Assembly: GCA_037903475.1 (NCBI GenBank)
Contig: JBAJFG010000446.1
Location: 496,001-560,000 of the forward strand
Length of the DNA stretch: 64,000 bases
Direction: 5' to 3'
From: Ancylostoma caninum
Lineage: Eukaryota > Nematoda > Chromadorea > Rhabditida > Ancylostomatidae
Below, in pieces: positions 36,401-48,230 of the stretch; the first letter of the stretch is position 1; each line of letters starts with the position of its first letter. The translations under genes were made by a program, and so were the position numbers. The notes beneath the pieces are model-generated. The model was not told the origin of the DNA and made no database searches. It worked only from the letters and a program-made list of their open reading frames with translations.

Positions 36401-39400
36401 GCCGGAACAAGGATAATATCGAGCAAGACAAAGCGATCCACGAATGAAAGTGGGAAGCTCGTTCGCATCAGGGGCGAAAGGAGAGACAGAAGATCAGACG
36501 ATGTACCTGCTCTTACCCATTGTTTTTATCGCAATCCCGCAGATAATATGCATAATTTTCAGGCGAACCACCGCACGTTGATAAGAGTGCACAGAGTATC
36601 GGAAGGAGCAGAAAATGCAGGAGACTTCGAGGTCTTCGAGGACGACTGGGAAGAAATCGGTGCAAACCGAGCAACAGGTGGGTTTGGAGCAGGGTTTTGC
36701 GTTACAGCGGAACGAACGGTCTTGTTAGGGGTAGTGTCCTACCTCATTTTCGTGTTCCGACTGTCAGCAGATTCAGGATCTCTTCGGAACGCTGACTCCA
36801 GCGCCATACATAAAATATCTCAAGAGGTCCACCAGACCCGTTTTTAGGCATGGGCACTGCAAGGGTATGTAACAGTTTGCCGAACCGACCTGAAGTGTGA
36901 AGCCGTTGATTTTGTCGACCGGATCCGTTGACACTCGTCAGGCAACGCTGCATCCGGTGGGGGCAACTAGCACACACGGGTGGCTCCGTCCAAATGCTCC
37001 ACAAAATCTGCATTCTGGACCCTTCAAAAAAAAACCCGGGATTTTCGTCACTTTTGTGACTTTTGATGTATATTTTTGAAATAGGATCAAGGATCTGTTA
37101 GTCTCCAACAATCGAAACGAGGTGGAACACTGCCTTTCACACGCAACGACCACTTTCCCAGTGCTTTAATGAATCAAATGACTAACTATTTGAATTCACT
37201 TTTTTGTGACGTAAAGCCGGTATCTTCAAAACGATATGGTGATAACAGCACTAGGAATCCGAGACTAAATAATGTCGCTATTCCTCATCAATGGCGGAGT
37301 TAAGATACTCCCATTCGTTTGAGGGCACATCTCAGTTGTCTAGCTTTCCACTTTTGCTTTGGGAAGGGCAGCTCCTCCTCAGTTTAGATAAAGAAGGAAA
37401 CGTTCCAGGGAAAGATGCTTCTCGACGATACATCCACGAAAAGGCGATCTTCCAGGAGCTTACACATTTGAAGCGGATGCAGATACAGTATGGGAAGGTA
37501 CGTGGTTTCGCTTCTAGATGGAGTAAATCTGTGTCAGTGTGAAAGGTTGCACAATTTTTTGAACGTATCATTTCTCGTCTGTCCATCTTGCATGAAAAAA
37601 AGAAGATTGAAAAAAGTATTTACGTACATAGGATCATCAAGCAAAAGTCAGATCGAAGAGAGGAGTAATAACAGAAATGACGATACTATTTCTAAGAATG
37701 ATTGGTTTAGGAAGATCACATATATGGAATCGGTATTTATTCACTCATTCTGATTTTGTTTTGGTTCACTACGTTGCCGCCCCTCGTAACCGCATCGCAG
37801 CGCTCTTGCAGAATTTAGCACGTCTTGCCCTTCATCCTGTGGGTTCTACAGAATTGGAACCGAAGGGAGCCGTTGAGACAAGTTAGAATCACAGCGCCGC
37901 GTGTCAGGATGTGTTAGAATTAGAGGACTGATGTCCTATTTCTGAGAGCGCCGACCTGTCTTACGAATGAATTGAACAATCGACTACGTAGAAAAATAAA
38001 TATTACTATTGTGAGGAGGTCACTAATTTTCAGGTACAAGAGCGGATTTTGGTGCGATCATTGGTAGGCAACTTCTGCAAGATGCATGGCTTGGATCCAG
38101 CTCGTTTCAAGTTCCAAACGTTCTACTCCTGGGAGAAGTTTCTTTACGGTGAGATACGCGCGTGCGAATTTGAAGCACAAGACGTCGACTTTAGAATACC
38201 ATGCGGACAGAATAAAAATGAGGGTCAAACGTCTGACTCTATGCGCCTGATCATGACTTTATTTTCCTTCCTCCACACGTGGGGACCTCAGCTGTCCGAA
38301 TCTACCCTCTCCGAACTACCGCATTAAGAGCGATTGACGCCTCTCTGTTATGTTCTGTTTTCAAAGCGAAGGCTAAGTATTTGTGCCTACTCTCTGGCTT
38401 TCTCACTTCCTAGTGCCAAACTTTCCCGCGCCTTCCGCTTCATCTCTTATCGCTGCCATTGCTAGACTACATAGCGAAGTCGACTATACAAGCACCACTA
38501 TACAAGTGCTGGCGCCAAAGGGCGCGCGTGAGCCTGGAGAGCTGTCTTCCCTCATTTCAGGATACAGCAGCATTCTTTTCTTTTGATGATCAGCGCAACT
38601 TTTTTTGCCGTGCAAAAACTACTTAGAGGAGAAACCACTAGTGGATGAATAACTCTAGCAAGATGGTTTTCATGACCTTTTCTAGAGCGAGCAATGAACC
38701 GGCCCCAAGCATAATTGCCAGTCATTTAGCGCGCACGGTGTGAACGTAGATATTACGCCTACGCAGCCTAGAATGCGACTTGCACTAATGGTGAGGTCAC
38801 GTGCTTGTAACATTTCAGAAGGAGTATAGCCCCCGGCGTCCCTATCACTGTTGCTATATTGCTTTTAATACGTATCGAATGCCACTGGCTCGTGCAGCAG
38901 CAACGCCAGCAGTGCTCCGCCCAAAATCTATACCACTGCAATCCTGTTGAGTCCAAAGCAGCATTCTACTCCATATATAGTACTGCGCTCATCGAGGAAT
39001 CCAAATTGCCGCTCAATCATTTTTGCATCACAAAAAATCGCCCATCTGATTTGCCGCGCCGCACATCTACGAGACGCGGCAGATGATTTTGTCACTGGAT
39101 TGTAGGCATTGCCGGTATTAATACTTTGTTCATGTTTTCCACCATTTTTTGTGTATTTGATTTCATTACGAAATGCTTGAGACAGCGTGGTACGCACGAT
39201 TTTTCTGCCGCACCGCGGAAGTAATGCTACGCGGCAGACCAAATTGGCGGTTTTCTGTGATGCTAAAATGATTGGCCGGCACTGTAAGTTAATCATGGCA
39301 GGATTAGTTATTTCTGGTGTGCTGCGATGTAGCGAAATCCACCTTACTTTGCCGCGATTTTTGACCAAGCGCATGGAACCAATTTACCCTAGGAGTAGTA

Positions 39401-39729
39401 CATAGTGCCTGAAGCACTCAATTTCAGACACGCTTTCAGACCAGCTAAAACTGATCTACATGGAAGAGCGCCAGCGACTTGCGCAGGCGCGAGCGGCGCC
39501 AACCACGCGAGCGACGGCGATCGACCGATTCGAAACTCGCGTTCGTCAGGCACGCGCGATTCCGCTCGTCAACGAGAGCGTCGAACGAATGAGTCGAGTT
39601 TACAGTAGCAGCACAATGACAAATGGAAGATCGCTAGTGAGGAAGAAGGCGGAAAAGCCAGCTACTGGCGAAGGTGGGAAACGATGTGATTGTTTGGGGA
39701 AGCACTTGTTGATCAAACAGAAGTCATGA
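24494..39729 (+). CDS. Ankyrin-repeat protein, 22 exons, about 971 aa
   Basis: I join 22 exons with consistent phases: 24494-24598, 27404-27534, 28580-28715, 28820-28879, 29592-29742, 31173-31282, 31391-31540, 31976-32126, 32178-32338, 33248-33295, 34152-34260, 34387-34529, 35618-35779, 35858-35989, 36160-36327, 36383-36502, 36563-36677, 36768-36826, 37085-37210, 37336-37497, 38034-38148, 39428-39729 (stop TGA). They sum to 2916 nt. Residues ~40-400 form about nine or ten ankyrin repeats, e.g. GHTPMLMAVMGGRTDLVELL and AGHTALFYAVTYGHYEVAKR. The middle is acidic and Ser-rich (a run with DEDYDDDGD) with basic KKSKAKRRR, a possible nuclear signal. The C-terminus has a conserved-looking stretch (exons 37336-38148) and a basic tail. 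Ankyrin stacks bind protein partners; the partner is unknown here. The layout recalls inversin/NPHP2-type scaffolds, but orthology is unproven. The ankyrin exons are firm; joins between 36383 and 37336 are less sure. Confidence 0.85.
25406..25853. repeat. 448-bp foldback element in ankyrin gene intron 1
   Basis: Left arm from GCACTAAGTTTGTTAAAA to about 25545 and right arm from about 25720 to 25853 are inverted copies (shared: AACGCGGATTTGCGTT, CTCATCGTAACAAAG, AGTGGGCTA). The spacer has a GCGCGCTATGCGCGGC palindromic core. No frame is coding. Confidence 0.75.
28930..29370. mobile_element. MITE family B copy 1, split by a nested MITE
   Basis: It shares with 39007-39281 and 31632-31937 the blocks CTGGTCTGCCGCGCCGC, TGCCG(G/A)TATT and a terminal-repeat segment TTTTTGC(A/G)TCAC. 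The right terminal repeat (up to GATTGACCGGGA at 29370) is separated from the rest by the insertion at 29187-29329. It lies in the ankyrin gene intron after exon 28820-28879. Confidence 0.65.
29187..29329. mobile_element. 143-bp MITE (family C), nested in family B
   Basis: Perfect terminal inverted repeats GGGCTGGGATTCATGAAACG and complement, continuing ATAACC; interior GTAGTCAATACGATAACCAA. A second copy lies at 52831-52980. It interrupts family B between CAGACCA and AGTTGG with no visible target duplication. Confidence 0.8.
30475..30703. mobile_element. 229-bp MITE (family D), TSD TAT
   Basis: Ends AGGGTAATTTATAC and GTATGAATTGCCCT are inverted copies, continuing through GCGTGCG(T/A)C. The flanks are TAT (30472-30474 and 30704-30706). 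A 3-bp duplication suits PIF/Harbinger-like elements. Fragments of the same family flank it on both sides (about 30330-30470 and 30710-30820). Confidence 0.75.
31632..31937. mobile_element. MITE family B, copy 2
   Basis: Terminal regions (GCCAGTCAGTTTTGCACCAC and the complement of AAACACAAATTATTAACCAG) pair imperfectly, and the inner arms CATCTGGTCAGCCGC and GCGGTAGACCAGACG pair better. Interior CCGGTATTGATG appears in both orientations. It ends 38 bases before ankyrin exon 31976-32126. Confidence 0.65.
32815..32990 (+). repeat. Dispersed repeat family A in the ankyrin gene intron
   Basis: Matching blocks are CACTGGGCCACAG, CCGGGCCTCAGTTGGCC, a hairpin with a perfect 13-bp stem (32873-32902) and CCGGCTTATATACAC. 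It lies in the intron between exons 32178-32338 and 33248-33295. Confidence 0.65.
33539..33784. mobile_element. 246-bp MITE (family D), TSD TAA
   Basis: Left AGGGCAATTTTTTACATGCA and right TATCGTTTGCCCT, flanked by TAA on both sides (33536-33538, 33785-33787). It has internal homology to 30475-30703 (GATTTTCC, ACGGTCAGxAxGGCATG). A solo right end (GTGTCGTTTGCCCTTA) sits at about 33918-33934. Confidence 0.75.
34565..35330. mobile_element. Foldback element with GACCAG...ACGGGTGTTGCC tandem core
   Basis: The ends TCTGAAGTCCGC (34568) and GCGGACTTCAGA (35327) are inverted. The core holds degenerate repeats of CCTGACCAG(A/G)TTACGGGTGT (34640-34860). It has a relative at 55500-55700. It lies in the ankyrin gene intron between exons 34387-34529 and 35618-35779. 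Confidence 0.65.
39007..39281. mobile_element. MITE family B, copy 3 (most complete)
   Basis: Left TGCCGCTCAATCATTTTTGC and the complement of the right end TGCCGGCCAATCATTTTAGC pair for about 55 bases including CATCACA(A/G)AAAA. Interior GCATTGCCGGTATTAATAC and TGTTTTCCACC recur at 28930-29190. It lies in the last intron of the ankyrin gene. Confidence 0.75.
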
Positions 39730-40017
39730 CAGATCTCTCCTTTGTCATCTTTTCTTCTGCTTCTAGAGAAACGCTTTGAATGAACATTACCTGATAGCAC
39801 CTCGCCTCTTTCTTCTTGAAGTTCTTCTTATACTATTTTGAACTCATATATTTAACTGTCTTCAACGAATATTGTGATAAATTGTATCCGGTGCAGAGTA
39901 CTGGCTTCCATATCATCTCAGAAAAATATTGAGATTCATTAAAATAGGGTATACATATGCTTCTATTATGATCAATTGAATTCTTTCTTAGTACCCTAGC
40001 GGATATATTATTTGTTG

Positions 40018-40023
40018 AATAAA
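40018..40023 (+). terminator. Candidate polyadenylation signal of the ankyrin gene
   Basis: AATAAA lies 289 bases after the stop codon at 39727-39729, in AT-rich DNA. It is the canonical metazoan signal and correctly placed for a 3' UTR of about 300 bases. Another AATAAA follows about 50 bases later, so the exact end is open. Confidence 0.4.
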
Positions 40024-43000
40024 TATTTTACTTGATTTTCAGTGTTATTCTATTTGTGAAGCCGACTGAAATAAAAGCGATAGATTATGGCACAGAAAAG
40101 CGATAGATTATGGTACTCAGAAATATTTATAATATGGTGGATGCTGAAACGAAGTGAATTATGCTACCTGTGAAGATATTGCAGCATAAGTTCGAGAGAC
40201 TAACTTTCCAGATCCTGGACAAACAGCAGATTATGATTTTAGTAAGTCGCAATCCGTATAATAGGACAGATGACAACAACTTCAGAGTTATAGGTGTCCT
40301 AATAATGCTTCTCACGTTCCCAAACGAAATAGGTACCAATGCTTCTGTCGCCAAAGGAATAAGAATCAGCAGAACTTGCTACAAATTTCAAGGCTTTAGG
40401 AGTACAATGATGGTATCATGGTGTAGAATGATGGTATCGCGGTGAGTGCTGAGAACGGGTGGACCTGATCAGCAATGGTCAGAACATTGTGTCATGCCTT
40501 TAGAAATAGAGCTATCGTCATGCGGAAATACGGCTTCATATGTATAACAAAGTGGTGCATTTTCTACTGATACAAGAAGTAACAAGCAGATTCGCTCTAA
40601 CGACAAACCTGCAAACGCACATAGGGGGAAAGCATTCAGGTACATACTAGAAACGCTGTGCAGACATTGGATTGCACTTCGTAGTTTCTCCCCACGCACT
40701 GAAGCTCATGTAGTCAACTATTTTTAAGGCTTTTTAGGAAATGCTGAAGAGTGGCATCAAGGAGAGCACACATCCGGTCTACATAGTTCAGGCCCTGGGA
40801 ATCCGATTAGTGTGAAAAACGTATAATTATCTTCCTGTTGAACTTTACCCCCCCCCCCCCCCCTTTGTGGTCACGCCATATACATATGACTATGAAAATT
40901 CTTGCAGAGCTTAGAATTGTCATAGATGTCGATCATATCACATAAAATTTTTCAAATATATGGTCAACCCCAATTGATTTCAGACCAGTAAACGACAGTG
41001 CGATCGCAGTCAGACCCTTGATAAATGTAACCCCATCTTTGTGTATTTATTCATTATGGTCAGTTATAATGAAACAAACGGGAGACCCTTTTTTTTGCAC
41101 CATTCCATATAGTTTTATGGACGTCCCTGAAAACCTTTGGATTGAAAAAAAAACCTTAAATACAGACAAACAGCGGCTGGTGCCTCTACGCATTCCTACT
41201 GCACTCCAATAACTTTGTGTACGATGTGTCTTTCAATGACATTACGCCTTTTTTCTACTTATAGCTCACCCGGCTAAGATTCGCGAACCCATAACCATGC
41301 GAAAACGGATTAGCACGAAACCTTTTTTGGGTACCACGTCTTCTAACACTAGTTGCCTGTAGGAGAATCGTTCCGGCTGGAAATCGTTGATTTGAGTGGG
41401 TAACATTGCGTGAATTCCAGCCATGTACTGTTGTATGAACTTCGCGGATTATCAAATTCAGACAAAATAGTGGAGTCACCCACTCACAACTTGATCGAAC
41501 ATATTATAGACGTTAATATGTTGGAATGCAGTTCAATGGAAAACGAACATGGGAATTTATTTCCGGGGCTGACGTTTCTTTTAGCATTAAACGAGGGAGT
41601 TTCAATTTGGGAAGACGTGTACAATGACCAAGTATTTCAACCCCTAAGTCCGACGCGAATTTTCGTCGACGACCGCTGGCCGGGTCTAAAGAACTCATAG
41701 CAATGTATTATGTTCGACGAAATAGCACATCATCGTGGCTCTCATTATTAGCATCCAGATTTTCTCAATCTGGACGACACACCGCAAGTGTAACAATGAC
41801 GGCCATCCACGAACAGGTTATACGGGGCACAACCACTGGTCGAATGGGTAACAAAATCGCCGCGAAATCGCTCGCGAATGTAATAATCGCTTCAGCTACG
41901 GCGCGCTAGTTCCTTGCACTGTTCTTAAGGATTTGGCCGCGGGCCTTATTAGTTCATCCGTATTGCGTCTGCGGCAGTTCTTCCTATTCCACTTCGCTTG
42001 TAAAAATTAGTGTCACGTTGGCGCCGTGAACATTTATTTGAGCCCTATTAATGCCATAAAAGCAAATTAACCGCATTTATCCGCATTAATTCGCCGAAGA
42101 AAACGTAAGGGGTCATATATGTAAATCGATAGCATCCTTTAGCGCCCAGTTACGCATGGAGTCACGATTAAATGAATTGTATCCACTGTCCATTATTGAG
42201 ACAAATGAAGTTTTTGAAATAATAAAAACTATATTCTCTGAAATATCAGGCTTAGAGGAACATATTTTTCAGAACTGACTTGTTTTGGGCTATAGAGCTG
42301 CTGCATTCGTTTGAGACGCTGTGGTGATGTGTTAAGGCTAACTTATAGCTGTAGGATTCACGTTGTTGGTCACTAGCCTTATCCAATGTGATTTAACCCT
42401 GATAATACCCTGGTAAACTTACAATACTGCTCCAAATAGTTGCAAAAAGACGTGAGCGACGCAATAGTCCGTTGCAAAGCGTCTACCCTTCGTAATTTTC
42501 TCAAAAATAAGGATACCCAAGTTTTTTCTGTACAAGTAATTGAATGGTTTATGTATTTTTGAATACTATTCTCTACTCCAGTCAAGAACATCATTCTTAA
42601 TTTAAGCAGACACCCTTGCACATGACCGCCTTAATCCAGAATGACTAAAACACTAATTTTTTTATGGCGTTTTCCGCAATGTAAATAGCTTGATGTTGAG
42701 GATAATACATATGCTCAGATTCGGCATGAAATGCACAATTGAGATTTTCGAGAAAAATCGGAATTGGTTCTCTCTCAAGAATTCTGTGGACAAAGAACTG
42801 TTTGTTACGTTTTAATGCATCGCTCGCGTCCTTTCTGCAAATATTAGGAGCAGCCAAGTATGCAGTCTCGCTTAATTTTTGCGAGTTTCAGCAGCACAAA
42901 AAAGTCCGACTTCATAGTTTTCTACCTCTTTCGCGAACAACACATGATGTGAATATTAAAACCCTCAAACAACTGAAATCCTGGTAAATCTCAAGCGAAT

Positions 43001-45261
43001 GTTTGGAAGGGTGCTAACACTGACGTGGTAGGTGGCGTTGTGCAGACCTAACGCAAAGACAGAATATTTTTATTTCTTGCAAGAGGACGAAAAGACAAAA
43101 GAAAAGACGCCGGAGTTTGCAACAACGTTAACATTCGCGAAAAAAAAAATCCTTGAATAGATCTACGGGTCCCTGTGAAGCAGAAATTCGTCAGAAAAAG
43201 GATATTCCTCTCACTTCCAATCAGGACGTCGCGATTTTACCCCATCTGTCGACCACTCCACCGTAGTTCACTATATCAAACCATGCTAAGCGTTCAATCT
43301 TAAGCGAACACTGGTATTTCCTTAAGCTGTAGTCGCCAGCTATGATATCCAACTAGTTCTCCTTATGTGCTAGCGCATGTTACAGTTCACCTAAGAGCTG
43401 AAATTAGTTATTCAAGGTGTGGACACATGCGAGGAGAAGTGATCGCATCGGAAGCACAGTAATGAAACTTACTGAAAACTTGGACCATCTAAATGTTTGC
43501 TTTGGAGCGCTAGATTTTTGTAATCTTCACGCACTTTCCTGGTGTCCAGCATTTTTATAGGGGATGTTTTCGCTTCCAGCTTTAGTTACTGTGCCATCGT
43601 GTGTATTTTCTTGGCTCAGTAATCCACGACAAACAACAGGGAAAACTAAGCGAGGAAAATCCCACAGTGTTTTTCCAAAGAGAAAACTTGTTACGCGAGA
43701 AACTACCTACAAAATGGTGTTAGATGAAGAATAATCCTTGTTATTGGGAAGATCCTGCTACGGTTGCCCACTCCGTCGAAAACGACTACCCTCGTCAAGA
43801 ACAGAACTCGATTTTTCTACCTATTCCCTCAACTCACGGAATCGCGATGTTTTATTCGAATCCTGCCGCCAATCATGGTCTCACGGGGCAGCTATTATGG
43901 AAAACTAGGAGGAGTCACGAACTTGGTCATAGTTGGCAAAAAAGTCGATTTACTACTTCAGCGTGGGCGGCGACCTGTTCGTTTCACCGCCGACCAACTT
44001 CCACTCCTTCACGCCCTTCTTGAATTAATCTGCAGATATTGATGTTTCTTTTTCGAATTCGGCTGATACGGCTAAATGATGTTTGAACGAGTTCTACTAG
44101 GTCATAAAAATGCTATGTCCGACTTCCCCAAGGTTGCCACACGTTTCACTCCACCGCCTCAAATTTTTTCCGTCCATTGTAGAAGCATAAATATTCTGTC
44201 TCAAAATAATTGATGGACGAGGTGTATGCTGGGACGCACTCAAACGCTCTCATTTTGCTTAACAGCAACTCTGGGACTTATGCTGCAACTTTCTTTCAAA
44301 ATCGTAACTCTTCCGCGACTATTCTCGTATTGTCAAAGATCGCTTTCCTCCTCATGCTTCTGTGTAACCCACTTCTTGCTTGAGGGCAGTTGAAAATCCT
44401 TGGTGGATCTATGGCGTGCATAAAGACTCCAATTTGTCTGGAATAATCACTCAGCAGTATTCGGAAAGAAGGCATATTTGACCGCAGAAGGACCTGAAGC
44501 TCCCTTCGCCGATGAAGAGCTTATAGATATTTGGGAGAATCATGGCGACCTAATGTAACACATCTTTTCTTGGATGTGCTGCTCAAAGGAGACATTGAGC
44601 AAAATGGAGTCATCTACAAGAAGAGAGGCATGGTGTCCCACTATTTCACAAGGCCTCGTGCTAGCCATATCGTCACAGTGTCTCCCCTTGAGTGGTTATA
44701 TGTATCGACAATACATTTTCAATCAACAACAAAGGCTTTCTACTCTGCCGAATGTCACATTGGAATACTGCTTCGCTATTCACTTCACATCTACCTCATT
44801 AGATTTGAAACTTAGGCAAAGCGAGGTTTTCAAATGAAACATGATTAATACATAGCACAGGAAGAATGGCTTTCTCTAAGATTATAGCACACATTGCCAT
44901 AATTGTCAATTCAGAGAGAGGAGTTGCGACTACATATATAAACGGCACGAAATCATGCTCACAAATAACATAATAAATTCAAAAAAAATGGCTGCCATTT
45001 CTTAGAAATCTCCAAAAATCCTTTTGAAAGCTACAGTTCAGTAGAAATATGTACGTGCAATTTAACATTGGTTGGCGCTACCACGCTAACATTCAATAGC
45101 ACCTGATAGAACTGCTCATGAAGTGTCTAAACACGAACGATTTTCTTACTTACCTACGATACTTGGTTTTGGGAAAATTAGGAACAAACGACACCTGTCA
45201 TCCTGGGTGCAACATAGAGTTTTGACCGAATCGAGTAGAATTTCAAGTATAATATTTATTC

Positions 45262-45328
45262 GAATGTTCGAATATTCGAAAATTCGGGGGTACCTGGAAA
45301 ATTTGAAGATTCGAATGTTCGAACATTT
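45262..45328. repeat. GAANNTTC 8-mer tandem arrays, locus 1
   Basis: Three head-to-tail units at 45262-45285 (GAATGTTC, GAATATTC, GAAAATTC) and three at 45305-45328 (GAAGATTC, GAATGTTC, GAACATTT). Every unit is palindromic at its outer triplets, and the variation falls on the central pair. Confidence 0.85.
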
Positions 45329-46406
45329 TAGGCCGAAATTTCAAATATTTGGAATTGTTTTGCTTCGCAACTGTTATTTGAGTTCCACTGTCTCGCGGAA
45401 GAGCCGTTCCAGTTGAAATCCCAGACCAATTTCTCATTTCAGTCTCAATTTTCCCAACAACCTGCGCATTTCTTTGTAGGTGTCTTGCATTTAAGGGTCG
45501 CCAGTCTCATTTGAAAGCTTTGAAACTGCAATTCTGCGAATTATACGGCGTTGACGACGATGATCTCTCCGGTAAAACATGTGTATGTGCTTTTCCCACC
45601 GGTTTTAACTAAACTTCTGATTGTTCAAGCCTCCCTCCAGAAGTATATAAGTGAGCTGCAAACCATAATAATAACTTTTACACATTCCCCCTTTATTTAG
45701 CCGATTTCCAACTATCGCTTCGTTGAAACTCTTTCTAGGTACATAACCGTCAGTTATGGAATTCAAGGTTCACAAAATCGTGAGATCCTCTAAATATCCT
45801 TTGTGCCCAAACATACTCCGACATCTTTTTATAGAAGTTGTGTTGGTCTTGACATTCAACGTACAAGCATGCAGTTAGACCGGATAAACAGAATTAATGA
45901 TAAGGAACGGGATAACACAGTGCTTTTTTGGTATTGCTGACGCTTTTTTGTTGATAGCTGACTTTTGTTAATAGGGAGCTCATTCATGACCAAGGTAACT
46001 GAACCCCTCTATCCAACATTATTTTTACCGCGTCAATACCTCTACAGTCACTGGCTCGTTTCGTTGAACTACAGCACAGAGATATTAAAAAGATAGCCTT
46101 TTCACGGATGAGGGTTTTCATCCACTTTACGATCCTTCAATAGTGGTTCCACACCTCAAAAGAGGTGGACGTTCTTGAGCCTAGGAACTTTAACCAGTTG
46201 CAATTCCGAAATCGATAAGGGATCAACTCCACAGCAGCACAAGCTTCCACTCATGAGGAATTTGTGAGGAATTCCAATCTGCAAATGAAACTTTCTACCC
46301 GAAGAACTTCATGCCCGTTCTGATTGAGAAACATATCGCATTGTTCGCCTACATGCATGGGTATAGAATGTTCTTACCAAATGGAATGTTATTCGAATAA
46401 ATATTC

Positions 46407-46488
46407 GAACATTCGAATATTCGAAAGTTCGAATATTCGGAAATCCGGAGGTTGCTAGAAATTCGAAGGTTCGAGTATTCGAATATCC
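46407..46488. repeat. GAANNTTC 8-mer tandem arrays, locus 2
   Basis: Four contiguous units at 46407-46438 (GAACATTC, GAATATTC, GAAAGTTC, GAATATTC), then three at 46465-46488 (GAAGGTTC, GAGTATTC, GAATATCC). The spacer aligns with that of locus 1, so the whole ~100-bp unit is duplicated in direct orientation about 1.1 kb away. Confidence 0.85.
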
Positions 46489-48143
46489 GAAAGATATTTT
46501 CGAATGTAGAACTCTAGTGCAACAGCCGCTATGTGCCAGGTTCATTTTCGTCGCACCTAGAACCGTACTGTTTTTGGAACGACTGCAATGGCGAGTGAGG
46601 AAGGGTGCCCTGCGAAAACAAATACAAAAAGCCGTACTGGCAATGTCAGATCCTCGAGTACAGAAAACAAGGAACGTGGAACGTGGACCAGTTAATCCCT
46701 CATAATTTTGTCCAAAGAATGACTACAAGAAACCTTTCACAACGTGATCATCCGCAGATGAAAATCACTCACCAAAGATCGATGAATGAAGTTCTGTTTC
46801 AGGGGTTTTAAGGAGTAGTAATTCCACTATTACAGAACTGTTTGTTCCTTTCTATGAAGCCACATCTGGTACAGAAAAATCGTTGCGATTATGCCTAGAG
46901 CCTCTAAGCTTTCACTGAAAGAGAAAAATTATCGTGCGTAACGCACATTTACACCCATCTCCTTTCCTTCGCAATCCGTTTACATTAGAATCTGAAGTAC
47001 AACAATCTATCATTTCAGAACTTCGATACTGAGCCCCTACTCTGTTTAAAAGCTGTTATACTTTACTGAAGAAGTCCACGAATCACAGGTTATTGCAAGT
47101 GTATACGGATGTACTTGCCTTTGACTACATAAGTTAAAAACTAATCTTATATAGTTTTACTCTCGAAACTCCACCGGCTCATGGATGGAAAGAAAGTCTA
47201 GTTTCAGAAGACTTCAAAAAGTAGGAGGTTCTATGTTCACCTGTTGAACATACACCGTATTTACTGTAGGTATCTACATATTTGTAGAAGGCCAGCCGAC
47301 GTTTTCCCTCTCTGCACCCATGAAATAATAGAAAATAATAAAAAAAACTGACTCCAGGCACTGTGGGAGTGAGCCATGAATTTCCGGTGCCCACTGGAAA
47401 AGGCATATGCGCAACCGCAGAAAAAGACACATGCGCCAGTTTGGTCAGCAAGGCAGCAAGGTCGGCAATTCCAGGAAAATGCGACAGTGCTAGGAAAAGT
47501 GGAGAGGGGAGGAAGGGTGAAGAAGAGGGGAGGTCTCAAAAATGAGGTCTAAACAGTGAGAATTCTAGGAATAATGTTATTAAAAATGATTACGCAACCC
47601 TTCCGTTAGGAAGGGGTCGCCCCGTCCAACACCTCACAGCGACTCCCAAACCCTACCTTTGTCCATATAATATGCTTTGCTTCTCAGGCAGCTCAGCTTA
47701 CCTGGGATTGCTTTTCATGACTGTCTTATTCATTTTCACTTCACTTAGATTCATCTTCATCCTCAGAGTTCTGCTCAGTTCTTCGCTCATGTTCTGATTT
47801 GGTTAAGTTGGCAACTGAACAGTGGTGATATATCCAGTGAGAGTAATAAGGACTGAAACAAGGCTTCCCCTGAATTAGTTTCAATTAGTTAGCCAGTTCA
47901 CAGCATAAAGTATTTGTCTGAGTACAAATGTGACAAGATTTCCTACTTTTTATTGGATTGTTACTGGGGCAAAAATTGATGCTTTTGATTGCTACTACCT
48001 GAACTGCACCTACAACGACCTCGCATAAGAGTATCATCCAGAAATAGTTTCGGAACTCACATATGTTGTTCTTCTCTATGAGTCCTATGCTTCACTTTCC
48101 TGCCGCTTCGCTTTTCTCGAACGGCTTTTACTTTCGACCGCAT

Positions 48144-48230
48144 CCATAATTTTCAGTCCGTTTTCGTCGCTCAGATCCATCATCTTGAAGTCGCTATCGC
48201 TGCGCGAAACAACCGCTACGAGTTCGGCCG
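48144..48230 (+). promoter_or_regulatory. Probable trans-splice acceptor and 5' UTR of the ZP gene
   Basis: A strong nematode acceptor, CATAATTTTCAG, ends at 48156, 74 bases before the ATG at 48231, with no intervening ATG in the exon frame. This fits a spliced-leader site or the end of a 5' UTR intron. No TATA box or other promoter element was convincing upstream. Confidence 0.45.

Larger units (their letters stand above)
40030..48140. other. Intergenic DNA between the two host genes
   Basis: Apart from the GAANNTTC arrays (45262-46488) and a 16-base poly-C tract near 40849, I recognise no gene or named repeat. Frames up to about 100 codons (e.g. 43724-44023, 44531-44815) lack domain signatures and acceptor/donor pairs. 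Confidence 0.5.

Noticed and set aside
36386..36847. Single 153-codon exon reading through 36503-36562 and 36678-36767
   Set aside because: Both internal segments have usable GT...TTTTCAG or GT...CAG borders and intron-like sequence; splicing keeps the downstream phase correct, readthrough ends at a stop.
36768..36864. Alternative frame QIQDLFGTLTPAPYIKYL in the ankyrin gene
   Set aside because: It looks protein-like but would end in phase 1, and the next exon then hits a stop; the chosen frame with donor at 36827 keeps the chain open. It stays the main doubt in that part of the model.
38819..38945. Possible ankyrin-gene exon with a good TTTCAG acceptor and an open frame
   Set aside because: Its phase does not fit exon 38034-38148 (phase 1 would hit a stop at once), whereas joining 38034-38148 directly to 39428-39729 is in phase.
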